Positions 9,471 to 19,044 of a DNA stretch of 64,000 bases are shown here, one piece after another (within the stretch, counting starts at the first letter, position 1; every line of letters begins with the position of its first letter). The DNA is from Nostoc sp. NMS2 (GTDB lineage: Bacteria > Cyanobacteriota > Cyanobacteriia > Cyanobacteriales > Nostocaceae). The notes beneath the pieces are model-generated. The model did no database searches and was not told the DNA's origin. It saw nothing but the letters and a program-made list of their open reading frames with translations. Position numbers and translations under genes: made by a program. The stretch is taken from the NCBI RefSeq assembly GCF_017115105.1, contig NZ_JABXKH010000147.1, positions 1-64,000 of the forward strand, written 5' to 3'.

Positions 9471-10931
9471 TTACTTTGCAACTCGAACCCGATCGCCATC
9501 TTTGAGATAGCCTGCACCATCAACTATGATGCGATCGCCCAACTGCAACCCACTCTTGATTTCCACTTTGTCGCCATTTGCAGGATCTTCTAAGTCTACT
9601 TTCTGGCTGTGGACTATATCTCCACTTGATAAGGTGAATACAATTACACTTCCATCTGCTTGAGATTGCACTGCTTTTTGCGGCACTACCATCGTCATCC
9701 CTGAGTTAGTAGTAATTGCAGCATTAGCAAACATCCCTGGTTTAAGTAAAGTTGTTGGCGGTAAGTCAATTTTGACTGTAGCCTCTCGCCTTTGATCGTT
9801 CACTTGTGGTTGGATTTCTCTGACTCGTCCCTGCGATCGCACGCGCTGATCGACATCTGAAGTAATTTGCACAGATGCGCCAATTTTCACCTGATTTAAT
9901 TGAATTTCAGGAACCTTCGCCTGAAGTTCTAACTTTTCATCTCGGATAATCGAAAATAGCTTTTGTGTGCCACCAATCACTGTTCCTACCTGCGTTTGTG
10001 GCGGCACACCAGTCACATCACCGACTCTGGCCAGTTTCTCAGCGATGACTCCCGCAACCGGCGCACGCATCACAGTTTGTGCCAACTGAGTTTGTAGTTC
10101 TTGTACCCTAGCTGCACTGCTGCGGACATCGGCTTTGGCTTTGTTGATAATAGCTTGAGCGTTATTAATATTAGCCTGGGCGCTGCCGATATTGGCTTGG
10201 GCACTACGCAGATTTTCTTGGGATAGATTCACCACTTGTATGGCAGTTTTTACAGCGTAGGAACGAGTATCAAGTTCTTGCTTACTAATGGTTCCAGAGT
10301 CAGCCAATTGTTGATAGCGCTGATAATTCTTGCCTGCTTCTTCTAACTTTGCCTTCGCTTGCGCTAAATCTGCTTGTTTTTGCTGGACTATGGCTTTATT
10401 TGATGCTAAATCTGCCTGCTTGGATGCTAAATCTGCTTGTTTTGATTCTACATCGGCTTGTTTTGATTCTACATCTGCCTTTGCTTGGCTAATTTGGCTT
10501 TGCAGTATGGAACCATCCAACACCGCCAAAACTTGACCTTTTTTGACAAAAGCCCCTTCTTTCACATCTTCGGGGATGCTTTTGATTTGTAAACCGTTTG
10601 TCTGTGGTAACACCGGAATTAAATCACGTGCTGCTACAGTCCCAGTAGTTTTAAGAGTACGCACAACACGGGCGGCTTCTACTCTGGCGATGGTAACTGT
10701 CATTGATGGGTTAATTTTTTTATCCGCTACCGCGCTTTGTTGACGGGATGGAAGATGACTTAATACACTCATTCCAGCAAAGGCGATCGCAATTCCTAAA
10801 CCAGCACCCAAAAATAATGGCTTCAACCACACCCTAGTTGGTTTTTGCTCTGATTTGCTCAAAAAGCTGCTAGCATCTTCAGAGGTTACAGGTTTTTCCA
10901 CCTCGACTTCTGAAATACTTTCATCGCTCAC
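9471..10931 (-). CDS. RND efflux periplasmic adaptor (HlyD/MFP family)
   Basis: A 486-aa membrane-fusion protein linking the RND pump to an outer-membrane channel. It has a cytoplasmic N-terminus, one membrane anchor (about residues 38-60, GLGIAIAFAGMSVL), a split lipoyl domain (AVLDG before and MRAPVAGVIAEKLARVGD after the hairpin), a long coiled-coil hairpin and a C-terminal beta-barrel (LKPGMFANAAI). The coiled coil contains near-identical short repeats (SKQADVESKQADLASKQADL) matching a reiterated stretch near 10395-10490. It is upstream of the pump gene on the same strand, separated by a 216-bp repeat-filled spacer. Confidence 0.93.
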   Translation of the reverse strand: MSDESISEVEVEKPVTSEDASSFLSKSEQKPTRVWLKPLFLGAGLGIAIAFAGMSVLSHLPSRQQSAVADKKINPSMTVTIARVEAARVVRTLKTTGTVAARDLIPVLPQTNGLQIKSIPEDVKEGAFVKKGQVLAVLDGSILQSQISQAKADVESKQADVESKQADLASKQADLASNKAIVQQKQADLAQAKAKLEEAGKNYQRYQQLADSGTISKQELDTRSYAVKTAIQVVNLSQENLRSAQANIGSAQANINNAQAIINKAKADVRSSAARVQELQTQLAQTVMRAPVAGVIAEKLARVGDVTGVPPQTQVGTVIGGTQKLFSIIRDEKLELQAKVPEIQLNQVKIGASVQITSDVDQRVRSQGRVREIQPQVNDQRREATVKIDLPPTTLLKPGMFANAAITTNSGMTMVVPQKAVQSQADGSVIVFTLSSGDIVHSQKVDLEDPANGDKVEIKSGLQLGDRIIVDGAGYLKDGDRVRVAK

Positions 10932-11499
10932 AGTCCGACCTCCACTTTCTGTCTATGCACACCAATCTTGATATTTTCTTAAGAAAACTTGAAATTTATT
11001 TACTTCCCATTTACTATGACGCATTTCATAGTAAATGTCTTTCATGTACAAAAGTATATAATAAAACGCTTTCACTCAGAGTAATCACTAAGATAAAATG
11101 CTTAAGACTTTTATGTAGATTATGATACAAAAAATTATCTCATCTCATCTAGCTACTTTAAATCACACAATATATGCATTTTGATCACTGTCAACCAATG
11201 CTTAGATATGAAAAACTGATAAATCTAGATTAGGTTTATTTAATTAAAATCTGAATCTTCAATGTAGCTTATTGAACAAATAAATTATTGTATCTACGCA
11301 AACGATAATTCCTTCAAAGCCTTTGTGTTGTTAGGAAGCCATACATCCAGGGATAGTTCAAGATAGCGTCCACAGCTACACGTGAGTTACAAAGGAGCAA
11401 ACTCCATTACCCTAAATTCCAGCCAGGGCGATCCTGATGGTGGAATTTTGAAATCAATCAAATTCAATAAATAATTGGTATTTACCAGAGTCACCAGAT
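10932..11499. other. AT-rich intergenic region, no gene seen
   Basis: Divergent promoter region between the efflux operon (minus) and the HD-domain gene (plus). No ORF with coding character, no RNA gene and no convincing repeat seen. Confidence 0.6.
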
Positions 11500-12381
11500 A
11501 TGTTCAATGCCACTGAAATTTTAATTGATGCCTTTGTAAATGAAATTCGAGAAGGCTACCGTCGCACTTACGGCTGCTTCAAAAATGATTATCAGGACAT
11601 TATCGCCTGGGCTGGTAACATGGCTTTAGAAAATATTGCCAATAGTGATGCCCTTTATCACAATGTTGAACACACTGTTCTTGTCACCCTTGTGGGGCAA
11701 GAAATCTTACGTGGCAAACACATCAGAGAAGGCGGTGTTTCCAGTGAAGACTGGTTGCATTGTATCATTTCCTTAGTTAGCCATGATATTGGCTACGTTA
11801 AGGGAGTTTGCCGACAAGACCAAGAAGCAGCAGGCTTATATGCCACAGGTAAAAATGGCAGAATGGTTTCTGTCGCTCCTGGCGCTTCTGATGCCAGTCT
11901 CACGCCGTATCATGTTGATAGAGCCAAGCTTTTTATTGATGAGCGTTTTGGAGGTCACAAGTTAATAGATGCTGAGGCAATTAAAAGCAATATTGAACTG
12001 ACACGATTTCCCGTGCCTGCGGCAGAAGATCATCAAGATACAAAGTGCTTTGCTGGTTTAGTCCGGGCTGCTGATTTGATTGGTCAACTAAGTGACCCAC
12101 GTTACCTGAAGAAAATTACTTCATTATTTTACGAGTTTGAAGAAACTGGTGTAAATAAAGTTTTGGGCTATAAAACCCCTGCCGATTTACGGAATAACTA
12201 CGCTAAGTTTTACTGGAATGGTGTCTATCCCTATATCCAAGAGGGGCTGCATTACCTATCATTGACACAACAGGGCAAACAAATTCTCGCTAATCTCTAC
12301 TCAAACGTGTTTGTTGTAGAACACGAAAAACAACAGCAAGAACAGCAGAAGTATTTAGAGAAGTTAGGAGTGGGGAGTTAG
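11500..12381 (+). CDS. HD-domain metal-dependent phosphohydrolase-like protein
   Basis: A 293-aa soluble protein. The pattern HNVEHT (about residues 65-70) followed by LVSHDIGYV (about 96-104) matches the His...HisAsp metal-binding signature of the HD superfamily, and further His/Asp residues follow (HVDRAKLFIDERF, DLIGQL). The substrate cannot be inferred; HD enzymes act on nucleotides or cyclic nucleotides. It starts at ATG 11500 and the next gene starts 128 bp after its stop, so co-transcription is possible but unproven. A short palindrome (GATGCGATTAATCGCGTC) follows the stop codon. Confidence 0.75.
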   Translation: MFNATEILIDAFVNEIREGYRRTYGCFKNDYQDIIAWAGNMALENIANSDALYHNVEHTVLVTLVGQEILRGKHIREGGVSSEDWLHCIISLVSHDIGYVKGVCRQDQEAAGLYATGKNGRMVSVAPGASDASLTPYHVDRAKLFIDERFGGHKLIDAEAIKSNIELTRFPVPAAEDHQDTKCFAGLVRAADLIGQLSDPRYLKKITSLFYEFEETGVNKVLGYKTPADLRNNYAKFYWNGVYPYIQEGLHYLSLTQQGKQILANLYSNVFVVEHEKQQQEQQKYLEKLGVGS

Positions 12382-12509
12382 GAGAGATGCGATTAATCGC
12401 GTCTGTACAGGAATTAGGAGTGGGAAGTTAAGAATGATTAATTATGAATTAAGATAAAAGTTTCCTAACTCATAACTTATAAACTTATAACTTATAACTC
12501 CTAACTACT

Positions 12510-13625
12510 ATGGATTGGTGGCGACGACTAAAGAAAAATCCTTTGGCACAATTCGGGGCAATTTTGCTGTTAATTTTCTACATAGCAGTAATTGCAGCAG
12601 ATTTCGTGGCTCCTTATGACCCTTATGCTTCACAGCCTAATGGTTCACTGCTGCCCCCAACTCAGATACACTGGGTTTCTGAGTCAGGGCAATTTATCGG
12701 GCCCCATGTTTATCCCACGACTCAGGGAGACACGAATTTAGAAACAGGCGATCGCCAACTCATTGTAGACTTCAAAAAGCCATCACCTGTGCGTCTATTT
12801 GTTTCCGGCCCAGAATACCGATTGTTGCAGATGAGTTTGCCACTACCCCCCAAGTGGGATGAAGTCACAATCTTTCCTGGTATTCCCTTAAATTGGCATT
12901 TATTTGGCACAACAACTGGCGCAAAAGTCAATATCTTGGGGACTGATGACCAAAGCCGCGACCAATTTAGCCGCCTCTTGCATGGCGGTCGCATCAGTAT
13001 GTTTATCGGGATTTTTGGCATTATCATTACCTATCCCCTCGGTTTGCTCATCGGTGGAATTTCTGGCTATTTCGGCGGTGTGACTGATAGCGTCATCATG
13101 CGCTTGGCAGAAGTACTAATGACTTTCCCCAGTATTTATCTTTTGGTAACTTTGGGAGCAGTCTTACCACCTGGTTTAAGCAGTACTCAGCGCTTTTTGC
13201 TGATTGTGGTGATTACTTCGGTTATTAGCTGGGCTGGTTTAGCACGAGTCATTCGGGGACAGGTACTATCAATTAAAGAGCGAGAATTTGTGCAAGCGTC
13301 ACGCGCGATGGGCGGAAACCCACTTTATATCATCCTCCGCCACGTTTTGCCGCAAACGGCTAGTTATGTAGTTATCTCTGCTACTCTTGCAATTCCCAGC
13401 TTTATTGGCGCAGAGGCGATACTAAGTCTCATCGGCTTGGGAATTCAACAACCAGACCCTTCTTGGGGAAATATGCTTTCTTTGGCTAGCAATGCTTCAA
13501 TTTTGGTACTGCAACCTTGGTTAATTTGGCCGCCGGCTGTGCTGATTATCCTCACAGTGTTGGCATTCAACTTACTCGGTGATGGGCTGAGAGATGCTCT
13601 TGATCCTCGTAGTTTAAGAAGATAA
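12510..13625 (+). CDS. peptide/nickel-type ABC transporter permease (DppC/OppC family)
   Basis: A 371-aa inner-membrane permease. It has an N-terminal membrane segment (LLLIFYIAVIAADFVAPYDP), a periplasmic insertion of about 110 residues that makes it longer than the usual 300 aa, GTDDQSRDQFSRLLHGGRIS typical of DppC proteins, and the EAA loop (RAMGGNPLYIILRHVLP). It presumably pairs with the DppB-like permease at 14864-15895 and the lipoprotein at 16017-17669, which lie on the opposite strand. No ATPase subunit is in the window. Confidence 0.92.
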   Translation: MDWWRRLKKNPLAQFGAILLLIFYIAVIAADFVAPYDPYASQPNGSLLPPTQIHWVSESGQFIGPHVYPTTQGDTNLETGDRQLIVDFKKPSPVRLFVSGPEYRLLQMSLPLPPKWDEVTIFPGIPLNWHLFGTTTGAKVNILGTDDQSRDQFSRLLHGGRISMFIGIFGIIITYPLGLLIGGISGYFGGVTDSVIMRLAEVLMTFPSIYLLVTLGAVLPPGLSSTQRFLLIVVITSVISWAGLARVIRGQVLSIKEREFVQASRAMGGNPLYIILRHVLPQTASYVVISATLAIPSFIGAEAILSLIGLGIQQPDPSWGNMLSLASNASILVLQPWLIWPPAVLIILTVLAFNLLGDGLRDALDPRSLRR

Positions 13626-13676
13626 GCCTTCAGAATAGCAAATGTTGTCGCCGAAATAACAAATGCGATCGCTGAT

Positions 13677-13848
13677 ACATAAACCTCATCTAAGTTGAGA
13701 ACCGTAGTTTTCGCCCTCACCCTAAATCCCTCTCCCAGATATGGGAGAGGGACTTTGAAATTCTAGCTCCCCGAATCCCAGATATGGGGGATAGGTTGGG
13801 GGATGAGGGCAAATTCTTATTCATTAGAGTTGAACAACAGGTTTCAAG
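13677..13848. repeat. MITE-like repeat, copy 2 (inverted partner of 1-173)
   Basis: Reverse complement of 1-173, from ACATAAACCTCATC to GGTTTCAAG. It includes the central CCCTCTCCCA/TGGGAGAGGG hairpin and has a few substitutions. It lies 51 bp after the DppC-like gene. Confidence 0.85.
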
Positions 13849-13956
13849 ATAGACGTGGTTTAGCACAATATAACCCTGATGTAGAGACGCGATTTATCGC
13901 GTCTTTAAAGACCAATCATCTACACCAATAACCCTTAACTGAACCGTATTGATATA

Positions 13957-14076
13957 TAGCAATCCTAAATTAGTTGTGAAAAATACTCTTTTTAACGAAC
14001 CGCCAAGGGCGCAAAGGACGCAAAGAAAGAGAAGAAGGAGAGGAGAAAGAATTTCACGAATGATTTAGGACTGCTA
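13957..14076. mobile_element. 120-bp MITE-like element with 25-bp inverted ends
   Basis: The left end TAGCAATCCTAAATTAGTTGTGAAA and the right end TTTCACGAATGATTTAGGACTGCTA are complementary at 21 of 25 positions. TA dinucleotides flank it, as expected for a Tc1/mariner/IS630-type target. The interior holds the repeat CGAACCGCCAAGGGCGCAAAG, which also occurs near 27830 and in reverse near 39830. No ORF. Confidence 0.7.
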
Positions 14077-14241
14077 TGGCAAATTGACGTTGGCAAAGAA
14101 GGATTAAAAGCACCCAGTTAGCATACCCATTATCAAATATGTTGGCAGCAACAGAATTGTTGACGTGAGTTTATACTTTAACTTGGATGTTGGACAGTAA
14201 TTTCAGTCTTTTGTTTAAAAGCGAAAGCGAGTAATAGTTTT

Positions 14242-14847
14242 ATGGCTTACAGCGAGTTTAGTTTAGCTAAAGCAAAACAAGAGTTTAATTTAACCACATT
14301 AGAAAAACGCGATATTTTCGCTGCTGTTCCTGAATTAACAGCGAGCAATTTACTTGCAGAAACACTCAATTATAACCTGGAGATTGCTTTAGGTAGTAAT
14401 AGTGAAAAAGCTCGTTCTGAGTTAATTATTGCTCCAATTTTAGTTGATTTACGCCGACAATTGCGAGAACAAATTGGTTTATTTTCTGGCGTAGATTTCA
14501 CTGTTGATAATAGCAAGGGATTAAACGGCACTTGCGATTTTATTATTACTAAATCTCCAGAAATTCTAATTTTGACAGCACCAGTAATTACAGTTGTAGA
14601 AGCTAAAAAAGAAAATATTAATGCCGGTTTGGGTCAGTGTGCAGCAGAAATGGTAGCAGCCCAAATTTTTAATCAGCAAGCTGCAACTGAGATTAAAACA
14701 ATTTACGGAGCAGTGACAACGGGCAGTATTTGGCAATTCCTCAAACTAGAAGCACAAACATTGACCATTGATTTAAGCGAATATTATCTCAAAGATGTGA
14801 ATAAGATTCTTGGTATTTTAGCCAGTGGTATTTCTCAAGAAAATTAA
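14242..14847 (+). CDS. conserved hypothetical protein with possible PD-(D/E)XK nuclease-like fold
   Basis: A 201-aa soluble protein I cannot name with certainty. The middle contains GTCDFIIT followed by VITVVEAKKENINAGLGQCAAEM, arranged like the Asp...Glu-x-Lys...Gln core of PD-(D/E)XK nuclease-like proteins and of type I restriction HsdR N-terminal domains. Similar stand-alone proteins are common in cyanobacteria. It is isolated between repeat DNA and a convergent ABC permease gene, with no restriction partners nearby. Confidence 0.65.
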   Translation: MAYSEFSLAKAKQEFNLTTLEKRDIFAAVPELTASNLLAETLNYNLEIALGSNSEKARSELIIAPILVDLRRQLREQIGLFSGVDFTVDNSKGLNGTCDFIITKSPEILILTAPVITVVEAKKENINAGLGQCAAEMVAAQIFNQQAATEIKTIYGAVTTGSIWQFLKLEAQTLTIDLSEYYLKDVNKILGILASGISQEN

Positions 14848-14863
14848 CAAAATGTCAAACAGC

Positions 14864-15895
14864 TTAATACCGAATTCGGGGATCTACATAAGCATTTAAA
14901 ATATCAATTAAAATGCTGGCACTGACAACGATCGCACCAAAAAAGACTAGCACTCCCTGAACTGTGGGATAATCGCGATCGGCGATCGCTTGATACAGTC
15001 GATTCGCTAACCCAGGCCAAGAAAATGTCACTTCTGTCAAAATCGCCCCACCTAACAGAGAGGCAAAAGTTAATCCCAACACTGTAATTACTGGGATTAG
15101 AGCATTCTTTAAGGCATGGGAGGCTAAAATCTTATTTTCACCAATACCTCTAGCTCTAGCGGCTTCTACATAATCTGCTTTTAAAGTTTGCTTTAAATTC
15201 ACTCGCACAATTCGCTCAAAAATCCCACTCAGCAAAATTCCCAAAGTGAGACTCGGTAGGGCAAGATGGTGCAAAGATGTGAAAAACTGGGTGAGATTTC
15301 CACCGAGTAAGCTATCAATTGTATACAACCCAGTCACAGGAGTGGGAGCCGGAAGATTAGGCGGAAAGCGGTTGGAATTGGGAAACCAACCCAGTTGGAC
15401 AGAGAAAATCAACTGCAAAAGCATTCCCGCCCAAAACATGGGGAGTGCGTAGGTGATAATTCCAAACAAGCGCCCACCAACATCAAAATATGTCCCAGGA
15501 CGGGAAGCCGAAAGAGTCCCAACCGCAATTCCGACGATGAGTGCAACCGCCATACTACATACTGCTAACTCCACCGTCGCCGGGAAATATTGTCCAATTA
15601 TGTCCCAAACATTCTGTCCGCGACTCATTAAAGACGTTCCCAAATCAAAACGCAGTATGCTTCCCAAATAATTTAGGTACTGTAGCCACAAAGGAAAGTT
15701 TAAACCTAGTTGTTTTCGCAATTCTTCTTTAGCAGCTTCTGGCGCACGTCCACCAAGAATTGCATCTGCGGGATCTCCTGGTGTTGCTCTTAGTAAGAGA
15801 AAGACAATGGTGATAATTGTTAATAGCTGAAGTGGTGCGAGAAGCAACCGAGAAACTATGTAATACTGTAAAGCTTTAGAGCGAGACATAAGCAA
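14864..15895 (-). CDS. peptide/nickel-type ABC transporter permease (DppB/OppB family)
   Basis: A 343-aa inner-membrane permease. The N-terminus IVFLLLRATPGDPADAILGG is the DppB signature. Several membrane helices and the EAA loop (EAARARGIGENKILASHALKNALIPVI) follow, and it ends with DILNAYVDPRIRY, typical of the family. It is downstream of the binding-protein gene on the same strand, across 121 bp filled with ATTACGA repeats. Confidence 0.93.
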   Translation of the reverse strand: MLMSRSKALQYYIVSRLLLAPLQLLTIITIVFLLLRATPGDPADAILGGRAPEAAKEELRKQLGLNFPLWLQYLNYLGSILRFDLGTSLMSRGQNVWDIIGQYFPATVELAVCSMAVALIVGIAVGTLSASRPGTYFDVGGRLFGIITYALPMFWAGMLLQLIFSVQLGWFPNSNRFPPNLPAPTPVTGLYTIDSLLGGNLTQFFTSLHHLALPSLTLGILLSGIFERIVRVNLKQTLKADYVEAARARGIGENKILASHALKNALIPVITVLGLTFASLLGGAILTEVTFSWPGLANRLYQAIADRDYPTVQGVLVFFGAIVVSASILIDILNAYVDPRIRY

Positions 15896-16016
15896 TTCTA
15901 AATAATTACGAATTAGTAATTCGTAATTGAGAATTAGTAATTCGTAATTGCAAGCATTGTTTGCTCTATACCCTTCTAATTACGAATTACGAATTACGAA
16001 TTACGAATTATTTTGA
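15896..16016. repeat. ATTACGA heptamer repeats between binding protein and permease
   Basis: Repeats of (T)TACGAAT and TTAGTAATTCG around 15903-15950 and 15978-16010. They are short tandem repeats of the type scattered in Nostoc genomes; another array lies at 34140-34172. Confidence 0.85.
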
Positions 16017-17669
16017 CTACTTTTTAATTGTCTGGTAAACCAGAATTTGAGTTGGGTTAAGTTGTACGCTGTTCACACCTTTTTGGGCAAATACATAGTC
16101 TTTGCTTTGCCATAAGGGAACGTAAGGTACATCAGCAGTTACTTGCTTTTGAATTTCTGCAAAAATTTTCTGACGCGCTTCGGGATTTAGTTCTTTGCGT
16201 TGTTGATCGATCAGTTTATTCATCGCTTCGTTATAGTAGAACGAACCCTGCGTTTGACTGCCTCCATCTTCACATCCTTTAGCAACTGAACCTTTGTCAC
16301 AAGACAAAAACGGCTGGACGTAATTATCTGGATCTAAAAAGTCTGGATACCAATCAAGTAAAGCTCCTGGATATAATCCTTTGGCAATGTCTTTAAAAAA
16401 TGTCGGGCCTTCAGCAGGTGTGACTTCAAATTGCAGAATTCCATCCATTTTGGCATCTACAAGAGATTTGAGCGTCTGTGCTGCCAAACTACGAGTAGGC
16501 GAACTAGAAGGATACCAAATTTGGACTTTTGCGGGATTTTCTTTGGAGAAACCAGCAGTAGTTAACAATTTTTTAGCTTGATCGAAGTTAGCATCGCCAT
16601 AAGCATCTTTGAATAATGGCACAGAAACATTAAATGTTGTGGGAATCATGCTATAAAGCGGATCTGCTTGACCAAGTAAGGCCCGCTCATTTAAAAGTGG
16701 ACGGTCAATTATTGACGCGATCGCTTGTCTGACCTCTAATTTATCTAAAGGCTTTTGATTCCGGTTCAATACCAGATAGCTTACTACACTACCTTCAGCT
16801 GCGATCGCTTGCCAATCCCCTTTTTTACCACCTTCTTCCAAGCTCCGATTTTGATCTGGCTGTAGCGACAGATAAGCTACATCTACAGCGCCTGTACGGA
16901 AAGCATTAAACAAATTAACCGGACTAGTTTGAATTTGGAGGTTAACACCCTTGTTAGCTGGTTTTTCTCCCCAATATTTATCAAACGTATCAAATCTTAT
17001 TGAATCAGTACCATACTGCGCTAACTTGTAAGGGCCAGTTCCCACAAAAATATTCGGTTTAAATTTACCAGCACCCAGTTCGTAAGCTTTTGGCGAAACT
17101 GCACACACCCCAGGAAACGCTAGCAGTGAAGGAAAGGCTGCAAAGGGCTTTTTCAGCTTAATGGTTAACTCATACTCGCCTGTAGTTTTTACCGAATCTA
17201 CTACATCACCTAGTAAAAATGAAGGTTTTCCTTTATTTTGAATAAAGCGGTTGATGGTAAACGCCATTGCTTGGGCGTTGAAGGGAGTCCCATCGTGAAA
17301 AACCACTCCCTGACGTAAGGGGATGGTATAAGTTAAGGCATCTTGACTGACTTTAGGTAATGCTGTAGCAAGCTGGGGCTTAATTTCCGTACTTCCTGGT
17401 TCGTAGGTGTAGAGGCGATCGCTCATATTAAACACCAAACCCAAAGATGCTAACTCATAAGCATCAGCTGGATCAAGGGTTCTCGGCTTTGCTGTTGTAC
17501 CTATAGTAATACGACCATCACCTGTAGGGCTATTTACAGAACCCGATGGTGGTGTAGAAGGCTGTGGACGAGGAGCGCAACTAACAACTAAAAATAAACA
17601 TAGACAGAACAAAGATAGGAATTGTGTAATCCGACCCCACCGTTTCACGGACAAGGAAAACCAGGTCAT
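16017..17669 (-). CDS. ABC transporter substrate-binding lipoprotein (SBP_bac_5, peptide/nickel type)
   Basis: A 550-aa lipoprotein. The signal peptide ends in a lipobox LVVSC with the modified Cys at residue 31, followed by a Pro/Ser-rich linker. The mature part has family-5 binding-protein motifs: IGTTAKPRTLDPADAYELAS, LRQGVVFHDGTPFNAQAMAF and GTGPYKLAQY. It likely captures oligopeptides or similar ligands for the DppB-like permease next to it and the DppC-like permease at 12510-13625. The ligand cannot be deduced from sequence. Confidence 0.93.
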   Translation of the reverse strand: MTWFSLSVKRWGRITQFLSLFCLCLFLVVSCAPRPQPSTPPSGSVNSPTGDGRITIGTTAKPRTLDPADAYELASLGLVFNMSDRLYTYEPGSTEIKPQLATALPKVSQDALTYTIPLRQGVVFHDGTPFNAQAMAFTINRFIQNKGKPSFLLGDVVDSVKTTGEYELTIKLKKPFAAFPSLLAFPGVCAVSPKAYELGAGKFKPNIFVGTGPYKLAQYGTDSIRFDTFDKYWGEKPANKGVNLQIQTSPVNLFNAFRTGAVDVAYLSLQPDQNRSLEEGGKKGDWQAIAAEGSVVSYLVLNRNQKPLDKLEVRQAIASIIDRPLLNERALLGQADPLYSMIPTTFNVSVPLFKDAYGDANFDQAKKLLTTAGFSKENPAKVQIWYPSSSPTRSLAAQTLKSLVDAKMDGILQFEVTPAEGPTFFKDIAKGLYPGALLDWYPDFLDPDNYVQPFLSCDKGSVAKGCEDGGSQTQGSFYYNEAMNKLIDQQRKELNPEARQKIFAEIQKQVTADVPYVPLWQSKDYVFAQKGVNSVQLNPTQILVYQTIKK

Positions 17670-17880
17670 ACAGTTAAAATTTATGTAATCAGAGGTGAGT
17701 GATTTTACTATATATTCGCTAGTTTTATAGCAATTGTTACAATTAATTACTACTTTACATACTTTTATAGAGGATTTTGCTCGAATAGATAGATTATGTG
17801 TATTCAGGATGGTTAAGTAAAAATACTTGAATGCTAACTATCGTATGTAGAACTTTATCTTATTATAATAATTCAAACTT

Positions 17881-18747
17881 TTAAATTAACTGTTCAGAAT
17901 TCGGAGAAGTAGAGTCAAGAGAAGAATAGTTTAATATAAAAATTTCTTTTCCCTTATATCGTTCGCCTTTAAAGTTATCTTGCTTACTTTTTCCATTTTT
18001 TTGATCGTCGGTTCTACTAACTGTATAATTCCATTCTTTGTCTTGTATTTCCAATGCCCATTCATATAGTTTTCTAATTGTGTCGCTATTATCGTAAGTT
18101 ATAAGGAATTTTATTTTCTCCTTGTATCTATTTAATATTTGGCATAGCCTGAAATGATCGTCTTTAGAAAATGAATGAGCATAAAATTTATCTTGATCTG
18201 CATTGAAATAAGGAGGATCAATAAATAAAAAAGATCCATTAGGTACAGATTCGATAACTTCTTCAAAGTCGAAATTAGTAATTTGAACGTTTTGAAGTTT
18301 CTCAGAAGTTCGACGTATATTTCTGGGCCAATTCTCTGGACGCATACTGTATTTGTCACCATATCCCCAATAACAGTTTTGATGCTTCATAATCCCAGAG
18401 TAGGAGGTTCTGTTAAGGTAAAACCATCTACCAGCTTGTTCTAATTTATTTTGTGGGACGAATTCATTTTTGTAATATGTATGTCTTTCTTTAGTAGCAG
18501 ATTCCCCTGCTAAAAATTTTATTAATTCTTCTGGTCGATCTCTAATTATTAATAAGGTATTTATTAATAATTCATCAATATCATTGAGCCAATTAATATT
18601 TGCTTTATCTTTTACAAAAAAGATAGAACCACCCCCCGCAAAAGGTTCAGCATAATAAGAGTGAGAAGGAATATGATTAAGAATCAAATTTCGAGCATAA
18701 AATTTGCCGCCAGGATATCTAAATGGTGAGTTTATAGGTTTGTTCAT
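17881..18747 (-). CDS. DNA adenine-N6 methyltransferase, D12 class (Dam/DpnM type), orphan
   Basis: A 288-aa SAM-dependent methyltransferase. It has FRYPGGKFYARNLI (residues about 8-21, SAM contact), PFAGGGSIFF (motif I, about 35-44) and the catalytic LFIDPPYF (motif IV DPPY, about 175-182). The order matches alpha-group D12 methylases, several of which act on GATC. No restriction endonuclease gene is adjacent. The gene and flanks are markedly AT-rich compared with the neighbours, suggesting horizontal acquisition. Confidence 0.9.
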   Translation of the reverse strand: MNKPINSPFRYPGGKFYARNLILNHIPSHSYYAEPFAGGGSIFFVKDKANINWLNDIDELLINTLLIIRDRPEELIKFLAGESATKERHTYYKNEFVPQNKLEQAGRWFYLNRTSYSGIMKHQNCYWGYGDKYSMRPENWPRNIRRTSEKLQNVQITNFDFEEVIESVPNGSFLFIDPPYFNADQDKFYAHSFSKDDHFRLCQILNRYKEKIKFLITYDNSDTIRKLYEWALEIQDKEWNYTVSRTDDQKNGKSKQDNFKGERYKGKEIFILNYSSLDSTSPNSEQLI

Positions 18748-19044
18748 AGTTATCTAAAATATTCCTAAAGTTATGTTCGGGATTTGCTATCCAAAGCATA
18801 CATAAAAGTTATTGTAGACTTAATAACAAAATAAAATTATTAGCTTGATATTTAAATATGTGAGCTTGTTATTTTTTGTACTAAGCTACAGAAATACAAA
18901 GAAGGATTTATTTTTATTAAAACTTGAGCAATAATAATTTAAATAGCTTTAAAAAATATTATTATTTATACCATATTTAACAAATAATATACGATATCGT
19001 AATCGTAAACAGCAGATTGAAAGTTTAATAGTGAGACTAAGAGC
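18748..19044. other. AT-rich intergenic region, no gene seen
   Basis: About 300 bp, strongly AT-rich, between the divergent methylase and hypothetical genes. No repeat or RNA gene recognised. Confidence 0.6.

Noticed and set aside
9284-9505. Plus-strand ORF of Pro/Cys repeats
   Set aside because: A translation of the tandem-repeat spacer between adaptor and pump genes; no start context or homology.
1-13848. Composite transposon bounded by inverted copies
   Set aside because: There is no transposase and the repeat is the MITE-like kind; the block looks like ordinary chromosome.
15896-16016. Repeats suggesting a CRISPR array
   Set aside because: Units are short and tandem with no unique spacers, as in other heptamer arrays; no cas genes.
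17881-18747. Part of a restriction-modification system
   Set aside because: No endonuclease gene next to it; the 14242-14847 nuclease-fold protein is too far away and separated by transporter genes.
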